From Alphaproteobacteria bacterium (lineage in GTDB: Bacteria > Pseudomonadota > Alphaproteobacteria > TMED109): a stretch of DNA of 64,000 nucleotides. A model generated the notes under the pieces. That model was not told the origin of the DNA and did not search any database. It saw only the letters and a program-made list of their open reading frames with translations. Below, piece by piece: positions 53,526 to 61,894 of the stretch. A program made the position numbers and the translations under genes. Each line of letters begins with the position of its first letter. Position 1 is the first letter of the stretch. Location: positions 235,081 through 299,080 of the forward strand of contig JAJEGJ010000104.1 of assembly GCA_022819905.1 (NCBI GenBank), given 5' to 3'.

Positions 53526-54317
53526 TCAGAGGGCCGGACGGTCCAGGCCTGCCGGCGACAGGGTAAATACCTCGAATCCTTCGCTGGTCACACCAAGCGT
53601 GTGCTCAAACTGTGCCGACAGGGACCGATCTCGCGTTACCGCCGTCCACTGATCGTCGAGAATCCGCACGTCCGGTCTCCCTGCGTTGATCATGGGTTCA
53701 ATGGTGAAGAACATGCCCTCCCGCAACGTCAGGCCGGTATTCGGCGTGCCGTAATGGAGGACGGACGGAGCATCGTGAAACACCCTGCCAATACCGTGGC
53801 CGCAGAACATCCGGACCACGGAGTAGCGCTTGACTTCTGCACAGTTCTGAATCGCGTGCCCGATGTCGCCGAGAGTGGCTCCTGGACGAACTGCCCGAAT
53901 CCCTGCCCACATGGCATCAAATGTCGTGTCGGTCAGGATGCGTCCCTGCAGAGATGGCTTTCCAACCCAGAACATCCGGCTGGTGTCTCCATGCCAACCG
54001 TCGAGGATCACGGTGACATCCAGATTCAGGATGTCCCCGTCCTTGAGACGGGTGCCGTCCGGAATGCCGTGGCAGACGACGTGATTGATGGACGTGCACA
54101 CGGACTTGGGAAAGCCCTTGTAGTTCAGCGGCGCCGGGACCGCCCCGTGGTCCACGATGAAGTCGTGGCACAACTGGTCCAGCTCTTCGGTGGCCACCCC
54201 CGCCCTGACCTTCGGCGTGATGAAGTCGAGCACCTCCGCAGCGAGCCTGCCGGCCTTTCGCATTGCGGCAAACGCCTCGGCATCGTGAATTCGGACATGT
54301 CGATGCAAATCGTTCAT
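53526..54317 (-). CDS. map: Methionine aminopeptidase, type I
   Basis: A 263-residue type I methionine aminopeptidase that removes the initiator Met. Metal ligands and catalytic residues are H83 (V-C-H-G-I-P), D100 and D111 (two-metal Asp), then His in CGHGIG, Glu in TIEPM and Glu in S-A-Q-F-E-H-T. Length is normal. ATG 54317 overlaps the stop of sfsA (ATGA), so the two are coupled; the longer frame lies inside sfsA. Confidence 0.94.
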   Translation of the reverse strand: MNDLHRHVRIHDAEAFAAMRKAGRLAAEVLDFITPKVRAGVATEELDQLCHDFIVDHGAVPAPLNYKGFPKSVCTSINHVVCHGIPDGTRLKDGDILNLDVTVILDGWHGDTSRMFWVGKPSLQGRILTDTTFDAMWAGIRAVRPGATLGDIGHAIQNCAEVKRYSVVRMFCGHGIGRVFHDAPSVLHYGTPNTGLTLREGMFFTIEPMINAGRPDVRILDDQWTAVTRDRSLSAQFEHTLGVTSEGFEVFTLSPAGLDRPAL

Positions 54318-55033
54318 GGGGCGTTTCCCACGGGGTCCGTCATGGGCAGGGAGCCTGCGACCGTAATTTCTTCCACCGTCAGTCGACACCCATACGCTAG
54401 CACCTCGATTCCGGCAGCGCGTGCTGCGTGGAACGCCTCCACGTAAGCCGGGTCAATGTCACCGGCGAGACGGAAGGCCGTGCAGTCTTCACGTTGTACC
54501 AAATAGAGCATGACGGCACGGTCGCCGCCTTTGACCCGCCGGGCGAGCTCGACGAGATGCTTGCGACCGCGGTCCGTCACCGAATCGGGAAATTCGGCGA
54601 CGCCGGGCTCCCGAGACATGTGTACGTTCTTGACTTCCACGTAGCATGCCCGGCGGCGCGGACCCTCCAGCAGCAGATCGATCCTGGAACGGGTTCCGTA
54701 ACGCACTTCCCGTCGAACCGACGCGTAACCTGCCAGCGGCGCCAATCGGCTGGCCCGGATGGCTTCCTCGGCCAGGGCATTCGGGCGGCTCGTGTTGACA
54801 CCGATCAAGGTCGATCCGAGTCGCAGCATTTCCCAGCTGTAGCGCAACTTCCGTTTGGGGTCGTCGTTCGGCGCGAGCCAGGTCTCGACGCCCGCGTGGG
54901 TCAGCCCCAGCATCGAGCCGGGATTCGCGCAATGCGCCGTGACAAGCCTGCCGTCGTCGAGTTCGTGGTCACTGAGGAATCGCTTGTAGCGACGCTGGAG
55001 ACTGGCTCGGACGAGCGTGACGGGAAACTGCAC
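54314..55033 (-). CDS. sfsA: SfsA family protein
   Basis: A 239-residue SfsA protein (sugar fermentation stimulation protein). The segments AHCANPGSM, EVKNV and FPDSVTDRGRKHLVEL are diagnostic. It has a nuclease-like fold and is reported to bind DNA; its physiological role remains unclear. The sfsA-map order with a four-base overlap is seen in other proteobacteria. It is divergent from the CinA-like gene; about 105 bases between them should hold both promoters. Confidence 0.93.
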   Translation of the reverse strand: MQFPVTLVRASLQRRYKRFLSDHELDDGRLVTAHCANPGSMLGLTHAGVETWLAPNDDPKRKLRYSWEMLRLGSTLIGVNTSRPNALAEEAIRASRLAPLAGYASVRREVRYGTRSRIDLLLEGPRRRACYVEVKNVHMSREPGVAEFPDSVTDRGRKHLVELARRVKGGDRAVMLYLVQREDCTAFRLAGDIDPAYVEAFHAARAAGIEVLAYGCRLTVEEITVAGSLPMTDPVGNAP

Positions 55034-55140
55034 GGGAAGGGTTCCGTCCGGTACCGGGTGGCGGCGTCAGCGGAGACTAGACGAACGGCGCACGCCCGAT
55101 GGCAAACGGCTAGCATGCCGGCGACCGTCCGGAGCCAGCC

Positions 55141-55899
55141 ATGCCGTCCCAGCAAGCCCCCACTGCCGCAATGCTCGTGATCGGCAACGAGATTCTCTCC
55201 GGCCGCACCCAGGACAAGAATGTCGCGCACGTGGCGAAACGGATGTCTGATCTGGGAGTGCGGCTGTCGGAAGTGCGGGTGGTTCCGGATGTCCGCGAAC
55301 GGATTGTCACTGCGGTCCAGGAACTGTCATCGGCCTGGGACTACCTGATCACGACCGGCGGCATCGGACCCACGCACGACGACATTACGACCGAATGCGT
55401 GGCCGCGGCGATGGGGGTTGAGGTGGAGCGGAACGCCGAGGCCCACCGGCGTCTCCGGGCGCACTACAAGGGTACCGAGCTCGAACTGAACGAAGCCAGG
55501 CTCCGGATGGCGAACATCCCGGTGGGGGCAACGCTGATCGATAATCCGGTTTCCGCGGCACCCGGATTCCGGCTGGCGAACGTGTTCGTGTTGGCCGGGG
55601 TGCCGGCCATCATGAAGGCCATGCTCGCGGTCCTGGAGCCGCAATTGGTGCGCGGTCCGCCGCTTCGCTCGCGTACGCTCGTGGTGAACCGGCCAGAGGG
55701 GTTGATCGCAGACGACCTGGCAGCCGTCGCCGCGGAATATCCCGACGTCGATATCGGCTCATATCCCTTTTATCGCCCACCGGATATCGGGACCAGCCTC
55801 GTGTTGCGCGCCACGGATTCTGAACGGCTCGGCCAGTGCGCTGATGCGGTGCGTCGGTTTCTGACCCGACTGGGAGCACCCTTCCGGGAGGAACCGTGA
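55141..55899 (+). CDS. CinA N-terminal-like molybdopterin-binding domain protein
   Basis: A 252-residue protein with a molybdopterin-binding (MoCF_biosynth) domain. AMLVIGNEILSGRTQDKN at the start and TTGGIGPTHDDITTE near residue 77 match the CinA N-terminal/YfaY group, which have ADP-ribose or nicotinamide-nucleotide-related activity. It lacks the C-terminal amidase domain of full CinA. GGAG upstream of ATG 55141. The split tRNA-Leu gene begins 28 bases after its stop, in the same direction. Confidence 0.9.
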   Translation: MPSQQAPTAAMLVIGNEILSGRTQDKNVAHVAKRMSDLGVRLSEVRVVPDVRERIVTAVQELSSAWDYLITTGGIGPTHDDITTECVAAAMGVEVERNAEAHRRLRAHYKGTELELNEARLRMANIPVGATLIDNPVSAAPGFRLANVFVLAGVPAIMKAMLAVLEPQLVRGPPLRSRTLVVNRPEGLIADDLAAVAAEYPDVDIGSYPFYRPPDIGTSLVLRATDSERLGQCADAVRRFLTRLGAPFREEP

Positions 55900-55927
55900 G
55901 CGATCGCTATGATGTCGCCTGGGGCCT

Positions 55928-56237
55928 GCGGGCGTGGCGGAATTGGCAGACGCGACGGACTTGCAGGAAGTTGAGTGCCTGCCGGGAAATCGGCAGCGTA
56001 GAACCGCTCAAATTCGGGGAAGGCTCACCGGCATGGCCGATGCTGATCCCGAGCCAAGCCTGCTTTCGGGCGGGAAGGTGTAGAGACTAGACGGGCGGCG
56101 CCTGGGGCCGACACATCGGCGACGGCGAAGGGATAGTCCAGACCACGAACGCGCCTTCAGCGCGGCGGCGAAAGCCGAAGTGGTACGAAAATCCGTTTCT
56201 CCGGAGGAGAGTGAGGGTTCGAGTCCCTCCGTCCGCA
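55928..56237 (+). tRNA. tRNA-Leu (UAA), interrupted by a group I intron
   Basis: Two exons, 55928-55962 and 56188-56237. Joined, they make a class II cloverleaf: acceptor GCGGGCG with CGTCCGC (one G-U), a Leu-type D-arm (AATTGGCAGA loop) and anticodon stem ACGGA/TCCGT. The loop is C-T-T-A-A-A-A with anticodon TAA. A long variable arm TCTCC/GGAGA follows, then T-arm GAGGG/CCCTC. Discriminator A; CCA not encoded. The intron lies between anticodon positions 34 and 35. It reads UUA (and wobble UUG), the rarest Leu codon in a GC-rich genome. Confidence 0.93.
55963..56187 (+). ncRNA. Self-splicing group I intron in tRNA-Leu(UAA)
   Basis: A 225-nt intron with the conserved group I core. The 5' exon ends in U and the intron ends in G (56187). 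P1 can form between exon ACUU and GAGU (55973-55976) with a U-G at the splice site. P4 pairs TCGGG (56014-56018) with CCCGA (56048-56052). P7 pairs GACTA (56085-56089) with TAGTC (56134-56138). P8 is GCCGA/TCGGC (56107-56120). A CGGC-GAAA-GCCG hairpin lies near the 3' end. The GAGCCAAGCC and GGAAGGTG-AGAGAC stretches match the cyanobacterial tRNA-Leu intron (IC3-like). It has no homing endonuclease gene. Confidence 0.93.
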
Positions 56238-56432
56238 CCCCGCCCGCTCCGGCGACGGATGTCCCCGGACGCTGGAGCCGGGTGGACCCGATGCGGCCCC
56301 CTGGTCCGTATTCATGCGCTGGCAGGGCATGCGATCATCAGTCCTGCGAAAACAGCCCAACGCCCCTGCGCCGCCGTCCGGAGAACGATGGCCAACGGCG
56401 GGGCGGTCGGCGGGAACCGAGCGAACGCGTGC

Positions 56433-56663
56433 TTACCCGAGCTTCTTGCCGTGCGCTTCCAGAACCCCCTTGTAGCCGGCGATCCGCTGGCGGCCGAGCT
56501 CTGCCAGCGCGGCTTCCACTTCCTTGGGATCAAAACCGTGGTCGCGATGAAAGGCGTCTTGGTCCTTGAGGTAGGCTTCCTCCAATTCCGCGTCGTGTTC
56601 CATCCGTTCGTGGAGGTCGCGCAGCCGATCCAGCAAGGGGCGGTCGTCGGAGGTCTGGGACAT
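56433..56663 (-). CDS. Small helical hypothetical protein
   Basis: A 76-residue, highly charged protein (LLDRLRDLHERMEHDAELEEAYLKD) predicted to be helical, with FHRDHGFDPKEVEAALAELG in the second half. GGGAG precedes ATG 56663. No family is recognised; the FDPKEVEAAL segment looks like a small helix-turn-helix or two-helix fold. It is the last of three minus-strand genes starting with the Sel1 gene. Confidence 0.65.
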   Translation of the reverse strand: MSQTSDDRPLLDRLRDLHERMEHDAELEEAYLKDQDAFHRDHGFDPKEVEAALAELGRQRIAGYKGVLEAHGKKLG

Positions 56664-56688
56664 CTGTTGTACTCCCTGAGGAATGTCG

Positions 56689-57045
56689 TCAGTCAGGTGG
56701 CAGTCGTTCGCCGTTGCGGTAGCGTGCCAACTCACGGTTCGAGTACGCGGACCGCACGGATAGTGCGTACGGGATGGGTTCTCCACCGGCGCTGATCGAA
56801 CACGACAGCAGGGCCTCAAGTCCATCCTGACCCTCGGTCCCCATGTCATCCCAGCGCTCGGCATCAATGCGCATGACGTACTGCAGCACGCCATCCTTCT
56901 CGGAAGCCCAAAACGCCAGCGTGTTCGTCGCCAAAAGCTCCTGGATCCCGGTCCGGCAGTCAGGCCACGCGTCAGGCGAGGCGACTTCGACCACAGCCGG
57001 TAGGAGTACGAGCTGAACAGCCGCGATCCAACCCGCCAGCATCAT
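56689..57045 (-). CDS. Small secreted hypothetical protein
   Basis: A 118-residue protein with an N-terminal signal (MLAGWIAAVQLVLLPAVVEVA). The mature part has two Cys (about 30 and 82) that could form a disulfide. No family is recognised. Its ATG overlaps the Sel1 gene stop (ATGA), so the two are translationally coupled and both are exported, suggesting a shared periplasmic role. Confidence 0.65.
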   Translation of the reverse strand: MMLAGWIAAVQLVLLPAVVEVASPDAWPDCRTGIQELLATNTLAFWASEKDGVLQYVMRIDAERWDDMGTEGQDGLEALLSCSISAGGEPIPYALSVRSAYSNRELARYRNGERLPPD

Positions 57046-57635
57046 GGTTGCGAGAACTCTACCGCCAGATCGCGGCTGCGACTACGGGCAAAGGCAAAGT
57101 CATTGGTGTCGAAACTGCCCAGCACGAGATCTCGATTCCGCGCACCGTCGCTGCTTCCTCGCTCGGCGGCAAGCAAGAAATACGCTAACCCTTCGAGGCG
57201 GTCCTCCTCGACGCTAATGCCATTGAGGAACATGTAGCCGATGCTGCTGAATGCGTCCGCATCGCCGTTGCGGGCCGCCCGGCGGTACAGGTCGAGGGCC
57301 TTGGCCTGGTCGCGTTCAACGCCTTTCCCCTCGAAATACAGTAGACCGAGGTTGTACTGGGCTGTGGGATGGCTCTGGTCGCCGGCCGCGGCGTACCAAC
57401 GGGCCGCTTCCCGATAGTCCTGCGGAACGCCCTGGCCGGTGTCGTGCAGGATGCCCATGTTGAATTGCGCGTCGGCATCACCGCTTTCGGCAAGCGGACG
57501 CAAGGCCGCCATCAGCGCTACGGCGTCCCCGGCTTCGAATGCGCGCCGTACCTCCGCCCAATCCGCGGCCGCGGGCGCGCCGATCGCCGCGACGAGCGCG
57601 ATACACAGAACTCGGACGATCCTCCGATCGATCAT
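57042..57635 (-). CDS. Sel1-like repeat protein, exported
   Basis: A 197-residue protein with a signal peptide (about 1-25, cleavage near P-A-A-A) and about four Sel1/TPR-like repeats: ADAQFNMGILHDTGQGVPQD, then TAQYNLGLLYFEGKGVERD and ADAFSSIGYMFLNGISVEED. Such repeats bind partner proteins. ATG 57635 is used; longer starts would run into tRNA-Thr(TGT). It is coupled to the small secreted gene. Confidence 0.82.
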   Translation of the reverse strand: MIDRRIVRVLCIALVAAIGAPAAADWAEVRRAFEAGDAVALMAALRPLAESGDADAQFNMGILHDTGQGVPQDYREAARWYAAAGDQSHPTAQYNLGLLYFEGKGVERDQAKALDLYRRAARNGDADAFSSIGYMFLNGISVEEDRLEGLAYFLLAAERGSSDGARNRDLVLGSFDTNDFAFARSRSRDLAVEFSQP

Positions 57636-57674
57636 GCGTCTTGCTCCATATCGGGACCGGCCGAAGCGTCTCAC

Positions 57675-57749
57675 TGGTGCCGGCGGCAGGACTTGAACCC
57701 GCAACCTTCCGCTTACAAGGCGGGTGCTCTACCGTTGAGCTACGCCGGC
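57675..57749 (-). tRNA. tRNA-Thr (TGT)
   Basis: Minus-strand cloverleaf: acceptor GCCGGCG/CGCCGGC, D-arm GCTC/GAGC, anticodon loop CTTGTAA with anticodon TGT (codon ACA), T-arm GCGGG/CCTGC around TTCAAGT, discriminator A. The 3' CCA is encoded (complement of 57675-57677). The outermost anticodon-stem pair is a C-A mismatch. It is a second Thr isoacceptor in this window; the CGT one lies at 32016-32088. Confidence 0.95.
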
Positions 57750-57871
57750 TCAAGTACCCATCTGAGGCCCAAGTATAGGATCCGAATTGCGGGAATTTGG
57801 CCCGCGTCGGTCGGCCCTATGGTGTGCTAGTCTACGGGCTTGTCTCCGATTTCCGCAAAGGCTCCCTCTTG

Positions 57872-58855
57872 ATGCAGCAGAATATTGCCGCGGTATCTCC
57901 GCCGGCTGAGGACGGGTTCGCATCTCGTCTGATGACCACGATGGCGACCACCATCGTTGGTCAGAAAGAGATGCTGGAACGGATTGTGATTGCGTTGCTG
58001 TCCAACGGTCACGTCCTCATCGAAGGTGCGCCGGGGCTGGCCAAGACGCGGGCCGTGACCACGCTTGCTGCTGCCATCTCGGCGAGCTTTCGCCGGATTC
58101 AGTTCACACCCGATCTGCTTCCCGCCGATCTCGTGGGCACCATGATCTACGAGCCGAAACAGGGCGAGTTCCGTATCCGGCGGGGGCCCATATTCGCCAA
58201 TATCGTGCTTGCGGATGAAATCAATCGGGCGCCCGCCAAGGTTCAGAGCGCGCTCCTGGAGGCGATGCAGGAACGGCAGGTCACCATCGGTGACCAGAGC
58301 GAGCCGCTGCCGGCGCCGTTCATGGTGTTGGCGACGCAGAACCCGATCGAGCAGGACGGCACCTATCCGTTGCCCGAGGCGCAGATGGACCGGTTTATCT
58401 TCATGCTCCGGACCGAGTACCCGGATCGGGAGCAGGAGATCGCCATCATGGACATGGTGGCGTTCACCGCCGAAGGATCGATGCCGGATCCCGTGGTGTC
58501 CATCGAAGAGATTGTGCAGGCGCGTCAGGCGGTCGATCGGGTGCGAATCGAGGAATCAGTGAAGGAATACATGGTCGATCTGGTGCGCGCGACCCGTCAT
58601 ATCGAACAGGTGGATTCCGACCTCACCCCGTACGTCACGTTGGGCGCGAGCCCACGCGCCACGATCTACCTCGCGATTGCCTCGCGAGCCCGGGCCTATC
58701 TGCAAGGTCGCAACTACGTTACTCCACACGATGTCAAGGCGATCGCGCCCGACGTGCTGCGGCATCGGATTCTCACGTCATACGAAGCCGAGGCTGACAG
58801 CGTCACGACTGACGACCTGATCACGAGGATCCTCGAACACCAGCCTGTTCCCTGA
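57872..58855 (+). CDS. MoxR family AAA+ ATPase
   Basis: A 327-residue AAA+ ATPase. Walker A is G-A-P-G-L-A-K-T (52-59) and Walker B is NIVLADEINRA near residue 114. ATQNPIEQDGTYPLPEAQMDRF is diagnostic of MoxR. MoxR proteins act as chaperones that work with von Willebrand A proteins on membrane or periplasmic targets, sometimes with metal loading. The start ATG 57872 gives a normal N-terminus. It is the first gene of a six-gene operon to 63732. Confidence 0.93.
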   Translation: MQQNIAAVSPPAEDGFASRLMTTMATTIVGQKEMLERIVIALLSNGHVLIEGAPGLAKTRAVTTLAAAISASFRRIQFTPDLLPADLVGTMIYEPKQGEFRIRRGPIFANIVLADEINRAPAKVQSALLEAMQERQVTIGDQSEPLPAPFMVLATQNPIEQDGTYPLPEAQMDRFIFMLRTEYPDREQEIAIMDMVAFTAEGSMPDPVVSIEEIVQARQAVDRVRIEESVKEYMVDLVRATRHIEQVDSDLTPYVTLGASPRATIYLAIASRARAYLQGRNYVTPHDVKAIAPDVLRHRILTSYEAEADSVTTDDLITRILEHQPVP

Positions 58856-58859
58856 CCCA

Positions 58860-59771
58860 ATGGATACGGACAGCCGGCCCGCTGCCTCGCGGCGTGGGGC
58901 GTTACGCCTCCGGATCCGCCCGAAGCGTCCCATCGACGGAGCGGTTACAGGCGAATTCCTGAGTGTTTTCAAGGGCCGCGGTTCCGAGTTCGAGGAACTG
59001 CGCGAATACGCCCCTGGCGACGACGTTCGGACGATTGACTGGAAGGTCACGGCTCGCGCCGGCAGGCCGTTCGTGCGCCAGTACATCGAGGAGCGAGAAC
59101 TTACCGTCATCGTGGCTGTCGACCTCAGCGCATCGCTCCGAACCGGCAGCGGGGCGCTGAACAAGGATGCGATGGCGCGAATGGCCGCCGCGTCGATCAT
59201 GTACGCGACGATCGGGAACAATGACCGTGCGGGTTTGCTTCTCTTCAGCGACCGGGTGGATTCGTGGACCCGTCCGAAGAAGGGCAAGGGGCATGCGGTC
59301 TTTCTCGAGGAGCGGCTGCGACGCGCCCGTCCGGAGGGCCTAGGCACCGACCTTCGGGGGGCACTCATTCGGTTGGGGATTGTTGCCAAGCGGCGCTCGC
59401 TTCTCTTCATTTTGTCGGACTTCCTGGCTCCGGACTTCGAACGCCCGCTGCGCGCCCTCGCGTTGCGGCACGATGTCATTCCCATCGTCTTCAGGGATCC
59501 GCTCGACGACACGCTGCCCGCTGCGGGCCTGGTGGCCATCCGCGATCTCGAAACGGGGAAAGAACGCCTTGTCGATTTCAGTGATCCCCGGGTCCGGAGC
59601 CAGTACGAAGCGGCCGGCCTCCGCCGACTTGAGGAACGCTGGCGCGTCTTCACGACACTCGGACTCAAGCCGCTCGAGATCGTGGGCGACGCGGACCCTG
59701 TCCAGGCACTGATTCAGTACTTCATGCGGCGCGCCGGGGTGGACGCCGGACGGGCGGCAGCATCGGCATGA
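58860..59771 (+). CDS. DUF58 domain protein
   Basis: A 303-residue protein with the DUF58 signature G-S-E-F-E-E-L-R-E-Y-A-P-G-D-D-V-R-T-I-D-W near residue 45. A VWA-like fold follows, with a D-L-S-A-S sequence resembling a MIDAS motif at about 90. It is the usual partner of MoxR. It overlaps the next gene (ATGA). It starts four bases after MoxR. Confidence 0.92.
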   Translation: MDTDSRPAASRRGALRLRIRPKRPIDGAVTGEFLSVFKGRGSEFEELREYAPGDDVRTIDWKVTARAGRPFVRQYIEERELTVIVAVDLSASLRTGSGALNKDAMARMAAASIMYATIGNNDRAGLLLFSDRVDSWTRPKKGKGHAVFLEERLRRARPEGLGTDLRGALIRLGIVAKRRSLLFILSDFLAPDFERPLRALALRHDVIPIVFRDPLDDTLPAAGLVAIRDLETGKERLVDFSDPRVRSQYEAAGLRRLEERWRVFTTLGLKPLEIVGDADPVQALIQYFMRRAGVDAGRAAASA

Positions 59772-60856
59772 AGTATTTCTCGGCTCTGGCCTTTGCCTTG
59801 CTGGGGATGGCCGCGCAGATCGCGTCCGCCGATAGCGTGCTTGACGACATTCGGATCTCGGTGGCCGCAGAGCCCGAGGCGGTGCGTCCCGGACAGGAGT
59901 TCACGCTGTCCATCTTCATGGACATGCCGTGGGATATCGGTGTGCACGTCCCCCGCTATTTCCATTCGATCGGACCGTTCAGGATCATCGAGGGGTACCA
60001 GGCCAAGGCGGTCCCCGTGGCCGAACGCCGGCGCTCGCACGCTACCTATCGCCTGCAGGCGCCCAACCGGCCGGGCAGCTACGAAATCGAAGGGATGACG
60101 GCGTACGTGCAGCTAGTCCGCTTGCAGCGTCCTGGCGACTGTGAACGCGGTCCGGACGGTGAAGTCGTGACGATTCCAGGGGCTGGAAGCCCGTTCGAAG
60201 AATGCAAGGAAGATCTCAGTGCGCGCTTCAATCGCATGATGCAGGGTGACCGCTTCGAGATGACGTCACCGCCGCTGGTCATGGTGGTATACGAACACGT
60301 CCCGCCCGACGCGAACACGATGGCCCCCCGAGCCCTTGCACCGCCCGTGCCGCTGCCCCCGCAGGCGGAAGCGCCCCTGTGGCAATGGGCGGGTGCAGCC
60401 GCGGGACTTGTCGCGGTGGTTGGGATTGCGGGGCTCTGGCTGCGCCGCCGCCGACCCCGCGCCCCCAGACCGGAACCGGTGCCCGAGACCCTGCAGGTTC
60501 CGGCCGGCGACGTTGCTCGCGCAGCCTTGGCCCGCCTGCGCGAAGCCTTGACGGGGGAAGGGCGCCCTGCCACGACGGCCCCATTTGAACTGGCGGCCGT
60601 TCTGCGCAGCTACATCGAGCAGCGCCTTGGCCTGCCGGCACCGCGTCGCACCACGGAAGAGACGGTGTCGCAGCTACCGGAGACGACGCAGAAGGCCGGG
60701 GTGCCGACGAGTGTCCTGGTGCGCCGCGCGGAAGAAACGCTGGCCATTTGCGATATCGCGAAATTCGCCGGCCGAGCGGCGACTAGAGAGGACATGGAGA
60801 CAGCCTTGGGCGCCGCCGAGGCGTTCGTGAGCGCAAGTTCGGAGAAAATGGCGTGA
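59768..60856 (+). CDS. BatD-like/DUF4381-type membrane protein
   Basis: A 362-residue protein with a signal peptide (about 1-21), a periplasmic beta-rich region, a membrane helix at about 204-225 (WAGAAAGLVAVVGIAGLWL) and a cytoplasmic helical tail. This layout matches the BatD/DUF4381 component of Bat operons, though sequence identity to well-known members is low. ATGA overlaps connect it to both neighbours (GTGA with BatA). Confidence 0.7.
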   Translation: MKYFSALAFALLGMAAQIASADSVLDDIRISVAAEPEAVRPGQEFTLSIFMDMPWDIGVHVPRYFHSIGPFRIIEGYQAKAVPVAERRRSHATYRLQAPNRPGSYEIEGMTAYVQLVRLQRPGDCERGPDGEVVTIPGAGSPFEECKEDLSARFNRMMQGDRFEMTSPPLVMVVYEHVPPDANTMAPRALAPPVPLPPQAEAPLWQWAGAAAGLVAVVGIAGLWLRRRRPRAPRPEPVPETLQVPAGDVARAALARLREALTGEGRPATTAPFELAAVLRSYIEQRLGLPAPRRTTEETVSQLPETTQKAGVPTSVLVRRAEETLAICDIAKFAGRAATREDMETALGAAEAFVSASSEKMA

Positions 60857-61884
60857 GCTTCGCCGAACCCTGGTGGCTGGCGCTGCTGGTATTGCTGGCG
60901 CTCGTGGGATTGCGCGCGCGGCAGCGACCGGTCCGGCGGCTGGACGGAGGCAACGTGGGAGTGGCGTCCCTGGACGACTTCGACGGCGCGGCCTCGGGGC
61001 TACGTGTTCAGGCCGCCCGGCTCCTGCCGGTCATCACTGCCCTCGCCTGTATCGCGCTGGTCGTGGCCTTGGCACGTCCACAGGCCGGCTTCGAGGTGAC
61101 GGAGCGGGAAACCGAGGGCATCGCGATCGCGATGGTCGTCGACGTGTCCAGCAGCATGTCGGCGGTCGATCTTGGCGGCGAGAGCGAGGCAGATCGAAAC
61201 CGCCTGGAGGTCGTCAAGGACACGTTTCGCGACTTCATTGCCGGCGTCGGAGACAACCTGCCGGGTCGGGGCTCCGATCTGGTTTCGCTCGTGACGTTCG
61301 GTCGTTACGCGGACACCCTGACGCCGCTGACGCTTGACCATGAGGCGTTGCTGCAGTTGAGCGCATCGCTCCGCCCGGTGGAACTGCCTGAAGAGGATGG
61401 TACGGCGATTGGCGACGCGATCCTGGCTGGTCTTGATTCCCTGACCGGGGGAGAGCATGCGAGTCCTGTCCTGATCCTGTTGACCGATGGCAGCCACAAC
61501 GCCGGGACCGTGGAGCCGCTGGTCGCGGCTGAGGCGGCGCGAGCACTGGGGGTCCGCATCTACGCGATCGGTGCGGGAAGTCGAGGGCGGGTCGCGATGC
61601 CCGCGCGTCCCGGGAGCTCCGACATTCGGATGGTGCAAGTGTTCATCGATGAGTTCACGCTGACCAGGGTGGCCGAGGCGACAGGCGGCCGCTACTTCCG
61701 AGCGACCGACGCCGAGGGTCTCCTGGCGGTCTATGAAGAGATCGACCAGCTGGAAAAGGGTCGAAACGTTGCCCGTCACTACCAGCGGCGTGTCGACGTT
61801 TATCCGTTGTTCCTGGGCCTGGCCTTGATTCTGGTGCTGCTGCGGGCGGGCCTGGATGCAACCGTGCTGCGCATAGCGCCCTAG
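60853..61884 (+). CDS. von Willebrand factor A protein, BatA-like
   Basis: A 343-residue protein with N-terminal membrane segments (about 5-21 and 55-75), a VWA domain and a C-terminal membrane anchor (about 318-335). The MIDAS motif is D97-x-S99-x-S101 with T and D further on (LLTDGSHNAG). GTG start overlapping the previous stop. Works with MoxR and BatB in envelope stress. Confidence 0.9.
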   Translation: MSFAEPWWLALLVLLALVGLRARQRPVRRLDGGNVGVASLDDFDGAASGLRVQAARLLPVITALACIALVVALARPQAGFEVTERETEGIAIAMVVDVSSSMSAVDLGGESEADRNRLEVVKDTFRDFIAGVGDNLPGRGSDLVSLVTFGRYADTLTPLTLDHEALLQLSASLRPVELPEEDGTAIGDAILAGLDSLTGGEHASPVLILLTDGSHNAGTVEPLVAAEAARALGVRIYAIGAGSRGRVAMPARPGSSDIRMVQVFIDEFTLTRVAEATGGRYFRATDAEGLLAVYEEIDQLEKGRNVARHYQRRVDVYPLFLGLALILVLLRAGLDATVLRIAP

Positions 61885-61894
61885 AGAGCGGGAC

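Noticed and set aside
55896..56795. Open frames covering the tRNA-Leu exons and intron
   Set aside because: They have no ribosome binding site and cross a clear split tRNA with a folded intron; treating them as genes would hide the intron.
57636..57704. N-terminal extension of the Sel1 gene
   Set aside because: It would run into tRNA-Thr(TGT); the signal peptide begins at ATG 57635.
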